This document shows, piece after piece, positions 18,303 to 28,038 of a stretch of 53,395 nt of DNA; position 1 is the stretch's first letter; every line of letters starts with the position of its first letter. Location of the stretch: NCBI GenBank assembly GCA_014361015.1, contig JACIWJ010000003.1, positions 1 to 53,395 of the forward strand, written 5' to 3'. The notes beneath the pieces were generated by a model, which was given only the letters and a program-made list of their open reading frames with translations, was not told the origin of the DNA and searched no databases. This stretch comes from Candidatus Bipolaricaulota bacterium. GTDB lineage: Bacteria > Bipolaricaulota > Bipolaricaulia > Bipolaricaulales > Bipolaricaulaceae. The translations under genes were made by a program, and so were the position numbers.

Positions 18303-19669
18303 GGGAGGTGAGCTAGATCACATTCAACGGGAGCAAGTTCAGAGATTCGCTGACGGAGATAGGCAACGAGGCGTCGCGGTCCATCCGGCCCGAGCCCAGG
18401 GAGGAACCCCGCGAACGCTTCCTCCACGTATTGGCGCACCGTGCCGCGATAGGTGAGGCCCCGAGCGAGCCGCTCGCGGGTCACCAGCCCCACGTCGAGG
18501 GCCGCCCGGGGGGGCTCGACGTGGAGGAGGGCCTCCGGGCAGTCCACCCACGCCGCGAGCTCGTGGGCCGCGTAACCATCCGGTTCGTGCTCGACCAGGA
18601 ACGCCACCACCCTCTGCTGGACCGGAGGGAGGCGCCGCAGGCGACGCAGAAGGCGCTCCACGCGAAGGACGACGGGCTCGGGGAGGATCGCGGCACGGGG
18701 GGAGACCTCCTCGGAAAGGAGGGCCACCGTGGACGGCGCAGCCGGCTGGGCTCCCCGTTCCGCGACCGGCGAGGGGGGGCAGGTCCGAGAACCCGGGGTC
18801 GGGAGGGCATCGAGGAGAGGTGGCTCACCGTCCCGTGCGCGGGCCAGCGCCTCCAGGATCCGCCCCCGGACCTGGCGGAGCTTGGGGGACTCCACGGGGC
18901 GAAACGAGGGGGTGTACCCACCGTGGAACGTGTGCCGAACGCGGATCGTGACCCGCCGGGCCGTGGACCCGGCCATGAAGATGCACTCCCCGACCTCAAG
19001 TTGGGACACGATCTCCTTCGCTTCGGTTTTCCTCCACGGCAGAAGTTCCCCATACACGCGCATGTCCGCCTCGTGGACCACCCGGTGCAGGAAGAGCATC
19101 CCCGCTTGCGTGAGAACGTCCTTCTCCACCTTCGCCGACCGCTGCGAGATCACCACCGCGCCCAAGCCGCGCTTGCGGCCGCGGAGGGCAATGCGGGCGA
19201 TGACGTCCTTGAGCCGGGTCCGCACCCCCTGGGGGATGAACTCGTGGCACTCCTCGATCCCGATCATGTACGGGGTTCGCAGGCGACCGGCGTGGGTCCA
19301 CAGCCGGGACAGGAAGTCGAACACGACCGCCTCCCTCTCGGCACCGAGCATGTCGGAGACATCGAGGATCACCGGAACCCCTTCGTGGAGGGACAGGTCA
19401 GCGACCTCTCCCACGGTGGTCCTATTCAGCTCCACGTCCGCATGGTCCCCTCCCCCAACGACGAGCACCTCGTACTTCTCCTTGAGGCCGAAGTACTCGC
19501 CATCGATGTCGACGAGGGACAGGGGGCAGTGGGCGGCGAGGAGCTCCTCGAAGATCACCCCCGCGGTGTTGGACTTTCCGGAGCCGCGGATGCCGAGGAT
19601 CGCCACGCACTGCCCGACGACCTCCTCCACGGGAACGGTCAACTCGGGGCCGAGGTTGAGGGCGCTCAT
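18299..19669 (-). CDS. HerA-like (DUF87) ATPase
   Basis: 456 aa. Walker A GIRGSGKSN at residues 26-34, then LVDIDGEYFGLKEKY, Walker B in MIGIEECHEFIPQG, and RKRGLGAVVISQRSAKVEKDVL. This order matches HerA/FtsK-superfamily DUF87 ATPases, DNA translocases that work in archaea with NurA nuclease. The C-terminal ~200 residues look winged-helix-like and are not part of the core. No NurA-like gene is nearby. The ATG at 19669 is preferred over 19678: a TACGGT -10-like box lies 7 bases upstream. Confidence 0.78.
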   Translation of the reverse strand: MSALNLGPELTVPVEEVVGQCVAILGIRGSGKSNTAGVIFEELLAAHCPLSLVDIDGEYFGLKEKYEVLVVGGGDHADVELNRTTVGEVADLSLHEGVPVILDVSDMLGAEREAVVFDFLSRLWTHAGRLRTPYMIGIEECHEFIPQGVRTRLKDVIARIALRGRKRGLGAVVISQRSAKVEKDVLTQAGMLFLHRVVHEADMRVYGELLPWRKTEAKEIVSQLEVGECIFMAGSTARRVTIRVRHTFHGGYTPSFRPVESPKLRQVRGRILEALARARDGEPPLLDALPTPGSRTCPPSPVAERGAQPAAPSTVALLSEEVSPRAAILPEPVVLRVERLLRRLRRLPPVQQRVVAFLVEHEPDGYAAHELAAWVDCPEALLHVEPPRAALDVGLVTRERLARGLTYRGTVRQYVEEAFAGFLPGLGPDGPRRLVAYLRQRISELAPVECDLAHLP

Positions 19670-19676
19670 CACGGCC

Positions 19677-19682
19677 ACCGTA
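19677..19682 (-). promoter_or_regulatory. -10-like box 7 bases before the HerA-like start
   Basis: TACGGT on the minus strand, 7 bases from the ATG at 19669, would place transcription start at or next to the start codon. No clear -35 box is visible. Confidence 0.3.
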
Positions 19683-19750
19683 GCGGCAACGGTGCGCCCC
19701 GACGAGGGGGGATGCGAGCCGCCGAAGGGACATCGGGGGTGGAGGGCCTG

Positions 19751-21178
19751 TTACCTGTGACCTCGCGCGAGCCGCGCCGCGTGGGCCAGCGCCTCCTCCC
19801 GCGTTGCGATCTCTCCGGAAAGAATCCTTTCCTGGACGAGCTCCAACACCTCCCCGAGCCGCGGTCCAGGGGAGAACCCGAGGGCGAGGAGGTCATCGCC
19901 GGTGAGGAGAGAGCGCGCGCGGCGGATGCCATGGATCCGCCGGAGATGGACGAGGAGGCCCACCGCGCGTTCGAGGAGGGGCGCCCAGGCGCGGGCGTGG
20001 TGGGCGCTCGCCTCGGCATCGCACACGACGAGGCGGAGGAGGTCGGCGAACAGCGGGAACCGGCGGGGCAGCTCGTCGAGGGGGGCCGCCTCGTCCTCCC
20101 CCGCCCCGAGGAGGCGAACCTGTTTCCCAAGGCCCATCTCCGGCAGGCGGGCCACCCGCATGTGCTCCCGCACGAGGTGGGCCACCCACTCCACATCCCG
20201 TTTGGGAAACCGCAGTCGGAGCAGGGCCCGCGACGCGATCTCCGCCCCGAGGCCGCAGTGCCCGCCCATGTTCTCCCCCCCGGAACGGGCAAGGGCGGAG
20301 GGCTTCCCCACATCGTGGAGGAGGACGGCCAGCTTGAGGCGGGGGTCGTCCCACAGGAGATCGGCGACCCGAAGAGCGGCCACGGTGTGGACGAACACGT
20401 CCCCCTCGGGGTGGTACGCCTCGGGTTGGGGCACGCCGTGGAGGGCCGCGACCTCGGGGAGGATGGGCGCGAGGAGGCCGAGGCGATCGAGAAGGAGGAC
20501 CCCCTCCCCCGAGCGCGGGGTGGCCAGAATGCGAACAAGCTCGTCGCGGATCCGTTCCCAGGATACAGAGGTGATCCGTGGGGCGTGGTCCCGGATCGCC
20601 GCGGCGGTGTTCTCCTCGATCGCGAACCCCAGCTGGCAGGCGAACCGCACCGCACGCAGCATGCGCAGGCGATCCTCTCCGAACCTCGTCCCCGGGTCGC
20701 CGATCGCCCGCACGAGGCCCGCGGTGAGGTCGGGGATCCCCCCCACCCGATCGAGGACCTCGCCGTTCGCCGTCGCCACGAGGCCGTTCACGGTGAAATC
20801 GCGGCGTTGCACGTCCTCATCGAGCGTTCCCCACCGCACCGCGTCCGGCCGGCGCCCGTCGCGGTACCCTCCCTCGGTGCGAAACGAGGCCACTTCGTAG
20901 GAGCGACCATCGGGGGCCACCACCACCACCACGCCGAAGCTCTCCCCGACGGTGAGCACCTTGTGGTCCGGGAACAGGCGCCGCACCTCGGCTGGGGAAG
21001 CAGAGGTTGCGATGTCTACGTCTTGAGCTGCGAACTTCTCACCGCGCAGCTCGGCGAGGACGGCGTCGCGCACCACCCCCCCCACGAGGACCGCGATGTG
21101 CCCCGCCTCCCGCAATCGATGGAGGATCTCCGTGGCGAGGGGGTGGTCGGCAAGCAAACGTGTCAGGTGAAGGCGCAC
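19751..21178 (-). CDS. cca: CCA-adding enzyme / poly(A) polymerase family nucleotidyltransferase with HD domain
   Basis: 475 aa. The class II polymerase-beta head shows LVGGVVRDAVL, the metal-binding DVDIAT, RRDFTVNGL and GDPGTRFGEDRLRMLRAVRFA, followed by the neck/body. An HD phosphohydrolase domain (LLHDVGKP, HCGLGAEIA, HLVREHMRV) lies in the second half. The likely role is adding or repairing tRNA 3' CCA; A-adding enzyme or poly(A) polymerase cannot be excluded without testing. The GTG start at 21178 lies 5 bases after a GATAAT box. It is divergent from frr. Confidence 0.85.
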   Translation of the reverse strand: MRLHLTRLLADHPLATEILHRLREAGHIAVLVGGVVRDAVLAELRGEKFAAQDVDIATSASPAEVRRLFPDHKVLTVGESFGVVVVVAPDGRSYEVASFRTEGGYRDGRRPDAVRWGTLDEDVQRRDFTVNGLVATANGEVLDRVGGIPDLTAGLVRAIGDPGTRFGEDRLRMLRAVRFACQLGFAIEENTAAAIRDHAPRITSVSWERIRDELVRILATPRSGEGVLLLDRLGLLAPILPEVAALHGVPQPEAYHPEGDVFVHTVAALRVADLLWDDPRLKLAVLLHDVGKPSALARSGGENMGGHCGLGAEIASRALLRLRFPKRDVEWVAHLVREHMRVARLPEMGLGKQVRLLGAGEDEAAPLDELPRRFPLFADLLRLVVCDAEASAHHARAWAPLLERAVGLLVHLRRIHGIRRARSLLTGDDLLALGFSPGPRLGEVLELVQERILSGEIATREEALAHAARLARGHR

Positions 21179-21183
21179 GTTCG

Positions 21184-21189
21184 ATTATC
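21184..21189 (-). promoter_or_regulatory. -10-like box before cca
   Basis: GATAAT on the minus strand, 5 bases from the GTG start at 21178. It predicts a leaderless cca transcript; the -35 region is poor. Confidence 0.4.
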
Positions 21190-21195
21190 GCCCGG

Positions 21196-21224
21196 TTGCG
21201 GGTCGGTCGCACCAGGGCTAGGAT
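21196..21224 (+). promoter_or_regulatory. Candidate promoter of frr and the ATP synthase operon
   Basis: TTGCGG (21196-21201), a 17-base spacer and TAGGAT (21219-21224). It gives a short leader with an AGGGGG ribosome site before the frr ATG. It overlaps the divergent cca control region. Confidence 0.6.
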
Positions 21225-21244
21225 TCGCGACAAGGGGGTCGATC

Positions 21245-21802
21245 ATGGAACACGAACTGCTGCGACAAGCACGGGAACACATGGCACGGACGGTGGACGT
21301 GCTCCAAGGCGAGCTCGCCAAGATCCACACCGGACGGGCCAACCCCACGCTCGTGGAGAGCGTGATGGTCGACTACTACGGGGCCCCCACGCCGCTGAAG
21401 CACGTCGCGCATCTGGTGGCCCCTGATCCCGATCTGATCATGATCCGTCCGTTCGACCGCACCCAGATCCCCGCCATCGAGAAGGCCGTGCTGGGAGCGG
21501 GCCTCGGTCTCAACCCCCAGAACGATGGCCAGGTGATCCGCATCAAGGTCCCCCGGCTGTCCGAGGAGCGAAGGAACGAGCTCGTCAAGCTCGTCGGGAA
21601 GAAGGTGGAAGAGGCAAAGGTCGCTTTGCGCAACGTGCGGCGCGACGCGCGAGAGAAGCTTGACCAGGAACGCAAAGAAGGACGCCTGGCCGAGGACGAC
21701 CTGTTCCGATTGCGGGAGGAGTTGGACGCGATCACGGCGGAACACACGAAGCGGGCCGACGCGCTGGCGGAGAAAAAGGCCCACGAGATGCGCACCCTGT
21801 GA
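21245..21802 (+). CDS. frr: Ribosome recycling factor
   Basis: RRF, 185 aa, splits post-termination ribosomes together with EF-G. ELAKIHTGRANPTLVESVMVDYYGAPTPL and IRIKVPRLSEERRNELVKLVGKK are diagnostic. The ATG at 21245 follows an AGGGGG site; a far longer upstream open frame is antisense to the genes at 18299-21178 and is not real. Unusually, it is not next to pyrH. Its stop overlaps the atpI start (GTGA), coupling it to the ATP synthase operon. Confidence 0.95.
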   Translation: MEHELLRQAREHMARTVDVLQGELAKIHTGRANPTLVESVMVDYYGAPTPLKHVAHLVAPDPDLIMIRPFDRTQIPAIEKAVLGAGLGLNPQNDGQVIRIKVPRLSEERRNELVKLVGKKVEEAKVALRNVRRDAREKLDQERKEGRLAEDDLFRLREELDAITAEHTKRADALAEKKAHEMRTL

Positions 21803-22158
21803 GCGACCTCCACGACGCGATCCTGGTGGGACTGAGGGAAGGGGGGCTGTTGGCAGCGGTGCTGGCTGCCGCCCTCCTCGTCGTGGGTTGGCAGTGGTCG
21901 CTGGGGGTCGTGGGGGGGGTGGCCGCGGTGGCGATCGGGCGGCTCGCATGGGGCCACCTGGTGGCGATCCTCGTCCGGGACCGCGGGGGGCGGGGCGCAG
22001 CGGCCGTGGCATCCCTCGTCCGGCAGGGGCTCGTCGGGGGGGTGGTGGCGGGGGGCATCCTCGCTGGCCTCCCCCCGCTTGCCGTGGGGAGCGGGTTGCT
22101 GCTCGCGGTCCTCGGTCGCGTGGTGGGGACGGTGAACCTTGCTCGAGCATCTAGGTGA
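21799..22158 (+). CDS. atpI: ATP synthase-associated membrane protein, AtpI-like
   Basis: 119 aa, GTG start overlapping the frr stop by 4 bases. It is almost entirely hydrophobic with about four membrane segments (GLLAAVLAAALLVVGW; LGVVGGVAAVAIGRLAW; GLVGGVVAGGILAGLP; LAVGSGLLLAVLGRVVG). Sequence identity to AtpI is weak. Position directly before atpB and the topology support an AtpI role, i.e. assistance in c-ring assembly or Mg2+ uptake. Confidence 0.65.
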   Translation: MSDLHDAILVGLREGGLLAAVLAAALLVVGWQWSLGVVGGVAAVAIGRLAWGHLVAILVRDRGGRGAAAVASLVRQGLVGGVVAGGILAGLPPLAVGSGLLLAVLGRVVGTVNLARASR

Positions 22159-22885
22159 GGAGCTTACCCTCCGGTTCCCCATCGGAGGAACGGAGATCGC
22201 GTTCAACCTCGTGGTGATGGCGGTGGCGGTGGCCGTCGCCGGGGGACTGGTGCTCCTTTCCCTGTGGATCCGGCGGGGGCTGAGCCCTGATCCCGACGCC
22301 CCCCTGTCCCGCCGGGCGGCACTCGTCGCTGCGGCGATCGACTTCTTTCGCGATCAGCTCCTGGGCGGGGTGTCCCCCCAGCTCGGGGAGCGGCTCCTGC
22401 CCTTGGTGGCCACCCTGTTCCTGTACGTTCTCCTCTGCAACTGGATTGGGATCTTGCCCATACCGTACATCGTCTCCCCGACGCAGGATCTGAACGTGGC
22501 GTTGGGCCTCGCGCTCCTCGTGTACGGGTCGACCCACTACTACGGGATCCGCACGAAGGGGGTCCGCCGCCACGTGGCAGGATATTTCGAGCCTTTTCCA
22601 TTCCTCATGCCGTTGAACATCCTCGGGGATTTCGGTCGCACCCTTTCCCACGGGTTCCGTCTGTTCGGGAACATCCTCGGGGGAGCCCTCCTTGCCGCCG
22701 TGACCCCCGTCGTCGTGCTGAGGATCGCGGACCTCATCCCCGGGGTGGGGAGGGCATTGGGGTGGGTGGGACAGGTCCCGCTCGCCGTGGGGCTCAACCT
22801 CGTGTTTGGGCTGTTCTTCGGGGGCATTCAGGCCCTCGTGTTCGCGCTGCTGGCGGCGGCCTACATCCAGGTCACCGCGGACTAG
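22139..22885 (+). CDS. atpB: F-ATPase subunit a
   Basis: Membrane stator subunit a, 248 aa, five to six TM segments. LGDFGRTLSHGFRLFGNILGG contains the essential arginine (RLFGN) facing the c-ring. The likely start is TTG at 22139, giving MLEHLGEELTLRFPIGG, which resembles other a-subunit N-termini, and overlapping atpI by 20 bases; no nearby ATG fits better. The stop overlaps the atpE Shine-Dalgarno. Confidence 0.93.
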   Translation: MLEHLGEELTLRFPIGGTEIAFNLVVMAVAVAVAGGLVLLSLWIRRGLSPDPDAPLSRRAALVAAAIDFFRDQLLGGVSPQLGERLLPLVATLFLYVLLCNWIGILPIPYIVSPTQDLNVALGLALLVYGSTHYYGIRTKGVRRHVAGYFEPFPFLMPLNILGDFGRTLSHGFRLFGNILGGALLAAVTPVVVLRIADLIPGVGRALGWVGQVPLAVGLNLVFGLFFGGIQALVFALLAAAYIQVTAD

Positions 22886-22892
22886 GAGGTGA
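22884..22892 (+). promoter_or_regulatory. Consensus Shine-Dalgarno of atpE
   Basis: AGGAGGTGA, a full anti-SD complement, 4 bases before the atpE ATG and overlapping the atpB stop. It is the best SD in the operon, fitting the need for many c subunits per complex. Confidence 0.75.
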
Positions 22893-22896
22893 CGAG

Positions 22897-23139
22897 ATGG
22901 AGTTGGAGGCGGTTGTGCAAGCGGCGAAGTACCTCGCCGCTGGGATCTGCATGGGCATCGGGGCGATCGGGGCCGCGCTTGGGGAAGGGATGATCGGGGC
23001 CCACGCCCTCGACGCGATGGCCCGCCAGCCGGAGATGGCCAACACCCTCCTCCGGACGATGGTGATCGCGGACGCGATCGCGGAGACGACGGGCATCTAC
23101 TCCCTCGTGGTGGCGATCGTCCTCCTGTTCGTGGTGTAG
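22897..23139 (+). CDS. atpE: F-ATPase subunit c with sodium-type two-carboxylate site
   Basis: Proteolipid forming the rotor ring, 80 aa, helical hairpin with loop ARQPE (42-46). Helix 2 reads AIAETTGIYSL: Glu63 is the ion carrier, followed by Thr64, Thr65 and Tyr68, matching the Na+ ligands of Ilyobacter-type c subunits. Helix 1 has Glu30 (GALGEGM) where Ilyobacter has Gln32. The Glu/Glu pair plus ET/TG-Y motif corresponds to the two-carboxylate site described in Fusobacterium nucleatum, so Na+ coupling is likely. Start set by a perfect SD. Confidence 0.95.
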   Translation: MELEAVVQAAKYLAAGICMGIGAIGAALGEGMIGAHALDAMARQPEMANTLLRTMVIADAIAETTGIYSLVVAIVLLFVV

Positions 23140-23147
23140 GGGGAACC

Positions 23148-23663
23148 GTGACGCTGGAGTGGGGCACGATCATCAAGAACCTGAACTGGACGCTCATCCT
23201 GAACGTCGTCGCCTTTCTCGTGTTGGTGGTGCTCCTGAAGCGTTTGCTGTACAAGCCGGTCCTCACCTGGCTCGACCGGCGGCGGGAGCTCGAGGAAGGG
23301 AGGCTCCGCGATGCTGCCGCCGCTCAAGCTCACGCCCAGCGCCTCCTCGAAGAACGGGAGGTCCTCCTCGCCGAGGCGAACCGACGCGCGCGGGCCATCG
23401 TCGCCCAAGCCGAGGCCGAGGCCCAGGGCATCCTCCGCGACGCCCGCCGGGAGGCGCGCACGCAGGTCCAAGCGCTCCTCGCGGAAGGAGAGAAGGCAGC
23501 GGCGCGCCTCCGCGAGGAGGCGCTCGCCGACCTCCGCCGCTCCTACGCCGAGCTCGTCGTGCTCGGAGCGTCCAAGGTTCTTGCCCGAGAGGTGCGGGCA
23601 GGGGACCACGAGCGGTTGCTGGCGGAGCTCACGGAGCGATTGGGACCGCGGCTCCTGCAGTGA
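23148..23663 (+). CDS. atpF: F-ATPase subunit b
   Basis: Peripheral stalk, 171 aa, GTG start 8 bases after atpE. One TM helix at about 16-33 (LILNVVAFLVLVVLLKRLL) is followed by KPVLTWLDRRRELEEG and a long alanine/arginine/glutamate-rich coiled coil to about residue 145. Length and pattern are normal for b. Confidence 0.92.
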   Translation: MTLEWGTIIKNLNWTLILNVVAFLVLVVLLKRLLYKPVLTWLDRRRELEEGRLRDAAAAQAHAQRLLEEREVLLAEANRRARAIVAQAEAEAQGILRDARREARTQVQALLAEGEKAAARLREEALADLRRSYAELVVLGASKVLAREVRAGDHERLLAELTERLGPRLLQ

Positions 23664-23665
23664 CC

Positions 23666-24205
23666 ATGTCTGCGACCGACGTCGCGCGCCCGTATGCCCG
23701 TGCCCTGTACGAGGCCGCGACCTCCCGCGGAGCGGAAGAGCGCGTCGCCCGCGATCTGGCCCTCCTCCGCGACCTGTGGGAGGGAGGGGCGGAGCTTGCC
23801 GTGCCCTTCCTGACCCATCCCCTGATCCACGCCCGAGTCAAGGAAGCGGCCCTCGAGCGCGCGTTGGCGCCGACGCTCCACCCCCTGACCCTCAACCTGG
23901 TGCGGCTCCTCGTGCGCCGGGGGAAGGCCGTTCTCATCCCCGACCTTGTGCTGGCGTTCTTCCGCGAGGAGGAGGAGAGAGGAAGGTCTCTCCACGTCGT
24001 GGTCCACACCGCGCGTCCCCTCTCCCCCGAGGAGCGGGCCGTCCTCGAGAGCCGGTTGGGGGAGGCCCTCCGCCGGATGGTGCGGATCGAGGAGCGGGTG
24101 GATCCCCGTCTCCTCGCGGGGATCGAGCTTGCCGTATCCGGCCGTCGGGTGGAGGCTTCGCTCCAGGCGCGCCTGACTGAACTCATGGCTCAACTCAAGG
24201 GGTAG
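23666..24205 (+). CDS. atpH: F-ATPase subunit delta
   Basis: OSCP/delta stalk subunit, 179 aa. It begins SATDVARPYARALYEAA, has TLNLVRLLVRRGKAVLIPDLVLAF in the middle and the C-terminal DPRLLAGIELAVSGRRVEASL. The ATG at 23666 lies 2 bases after the atpF stop; a longer upstream frame reads atpF in another register. Confidence 0.93.
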   Translation: MSATDVARPYARALYEAATSRGAEERVARDLALLRDLWEGGAELAVPFLTHPLIHARVKEAALERALAPTLHPLTLNLVRLLVRRGKAVLIPDLVLAFFREEEERGRSLHVVVHTARPLSPEERAVLESRLGEALRRMVRIEERVDPRLLAGIELAVSGRRVEASLQARLTELMAQLKG

Positions 24206-25716
24206 ATGATGAACCCACGCCGAGACGAGATCGCGGCGATCATCCGCAGACAGATCGAGGAACTCGACGTCGACCTCCAGATGGAGGAGGTGGGGGTGGT
24301 CGTCGAGGTCGGGGACGGGATCGCCCGCGTGTGGGGTCTCCGGTCGGCGATGGCGTCCGAGCTCCTCCAGTTCCCAGGCGAGATCTTCGGGCTCGTCCTC
24401 GATCTCGCCGAGGACTCGGTGGGGGTCGCCATCCTCGGGCCGGACCAGGGGATCAAGGAGGGGGACGAGGTCCGGCGGACGGGCCGGGTCCTGTCCACGC
24501 CGGTGGGGAAGGGATTTCTGGGACGGGTGGTGAGCCCGCTCGGGGACCCCCGCGATGGGGGGGAGGCGATCGAGCCCGAGGGGTACCGCAAGACCGACGC
24601 CAAGGCCCCGGGGGTGATCGCCCGCCAACCGGTGGATACGCCCCTCCAAACCGGCATCAAGTGCATCGATGCCCTGACCCCGATTGGCCGCGGCCAGCGG
24701 GAGCTCGTGATCGGCGACCGCCGCACGGGGAAGACGGCGATCGCCCTCGACACGATCATCAGCCAGAAGGGCGAGGGCGTGTACTGCATCTACGTCGCCA
24801 TCGGCCAGAAGTCGTCCACGGTCGCCAAGGCGGTGGACGCCCTGCGCCGGCACGGCGCGCTCGACCACACGATCGTCGTCGCCGCGACCGCCGAGGACCC
24901 GACCCCGCTCCAGTACATCGCTCCCTACGCGGGGTGCGCGATGGGCGAGTACTTCCGCGACCGGGGGGAGGACGCGCTGGTGGTCTACGACGATCTCTCC
25001 AAGCACGCTGTTGCCTACCGCGAGATCTCGCTGCTTCTGCGCCGGCCCCCGGGGCGGGAGGCGTACCCCGGGGACATCTTCTACACCCATTCCCGGCTCC
25101 TGGAGCGGGCGGCGCGGATGAGCGACGAGCACGGGGGGGGGTCCCTCACCGCGCTGCCCATCGTGGAGACGAAGGCGGGCGACATCACCTCCTACATCTC
25201 CACGAACCTCATCTCCATCACCGACGGCCAGATCTACCTCGAGGCGGACCTGTTCAACAAGGGCCAGCGGCCGGCGATGAACGTGGGGCTGTCCGTGTCG
25301 CGGGTCGGCGGGGCGGCCCAGGTCCCGGCGATGAAGGAGGTCGCCGGCCAGCTCAGGCTCGAGCTTGCCCAGTACCGGGACCTGGCCGCGTTCGCCGAGT
25401 TCGCCCAGGAGCTCGATGAGGCATCCCAAGCCCAGCTCGCCCGCGGGGAGCGGGTGATGGAGATCCTGAACCAGGACCAGTACAAGCCGCTTCCCGTGGA
25501 GGCCCAGGTGGCGATCCTCTACGCCGCGGTCGGGGGGCACCTCGACGCCGTGCCCGTGGACGCGGTTCGCGCGTTCGAACGGGGGTTCCTCGCGTTCCTC
25601 GCCGAGCACGATCCCCACGTCCTCGCCTCCCTCCGCGAGGAGCGGCACCTCACGGAAGCGGTGCGGGAGGGGCTCGACGAGGCCCTCGCCAAGTTTCGGG
25701 AAGGGTTCAGGGCCTG

Positions 25717-25717
<1 letters not shown>
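24206..25717 (+). CDS. atpA: F-ATPase subunit alpha
   Basis: Non-catalytic nucleotide-binding subunit, 503 aa. P-loop [48 protein letters not shown] and the alpha signature around [24 protein letters not shown] are intact. It begins right after the atpH stop with two consecutive ATGs (24206, 24209). Confidence 0.96.
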
Positions 25718-27974
<2,257 letters not shown>

Positions 27975-28024
27975 GCACCGCCCTGGCCCGGCCCAGTGCA
28001 GTGGCGCTGCGCAACCTGGGTTTC

Positions 28025-28030
28025 TACAAT
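28025..28030 (+). promoter_or_regulatory. -10 box 8 bases before the beta-helix gene
   Basis: TACAAT followed by 8 bases and the ATG at 28039. The transcript would start 1-2 bases before the start codon. The 64-base gap after atpD shows no clear terminator. Confidence 0.45.
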
Positions 28031-28038
28031 CGCCGCCT

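Noticed and set aside
18431-21244. A long plus-strand open frame continuing into frr
   Set aside because: It is antisense to the HerA-like and cca genes; only the part from 21245 is RRF.
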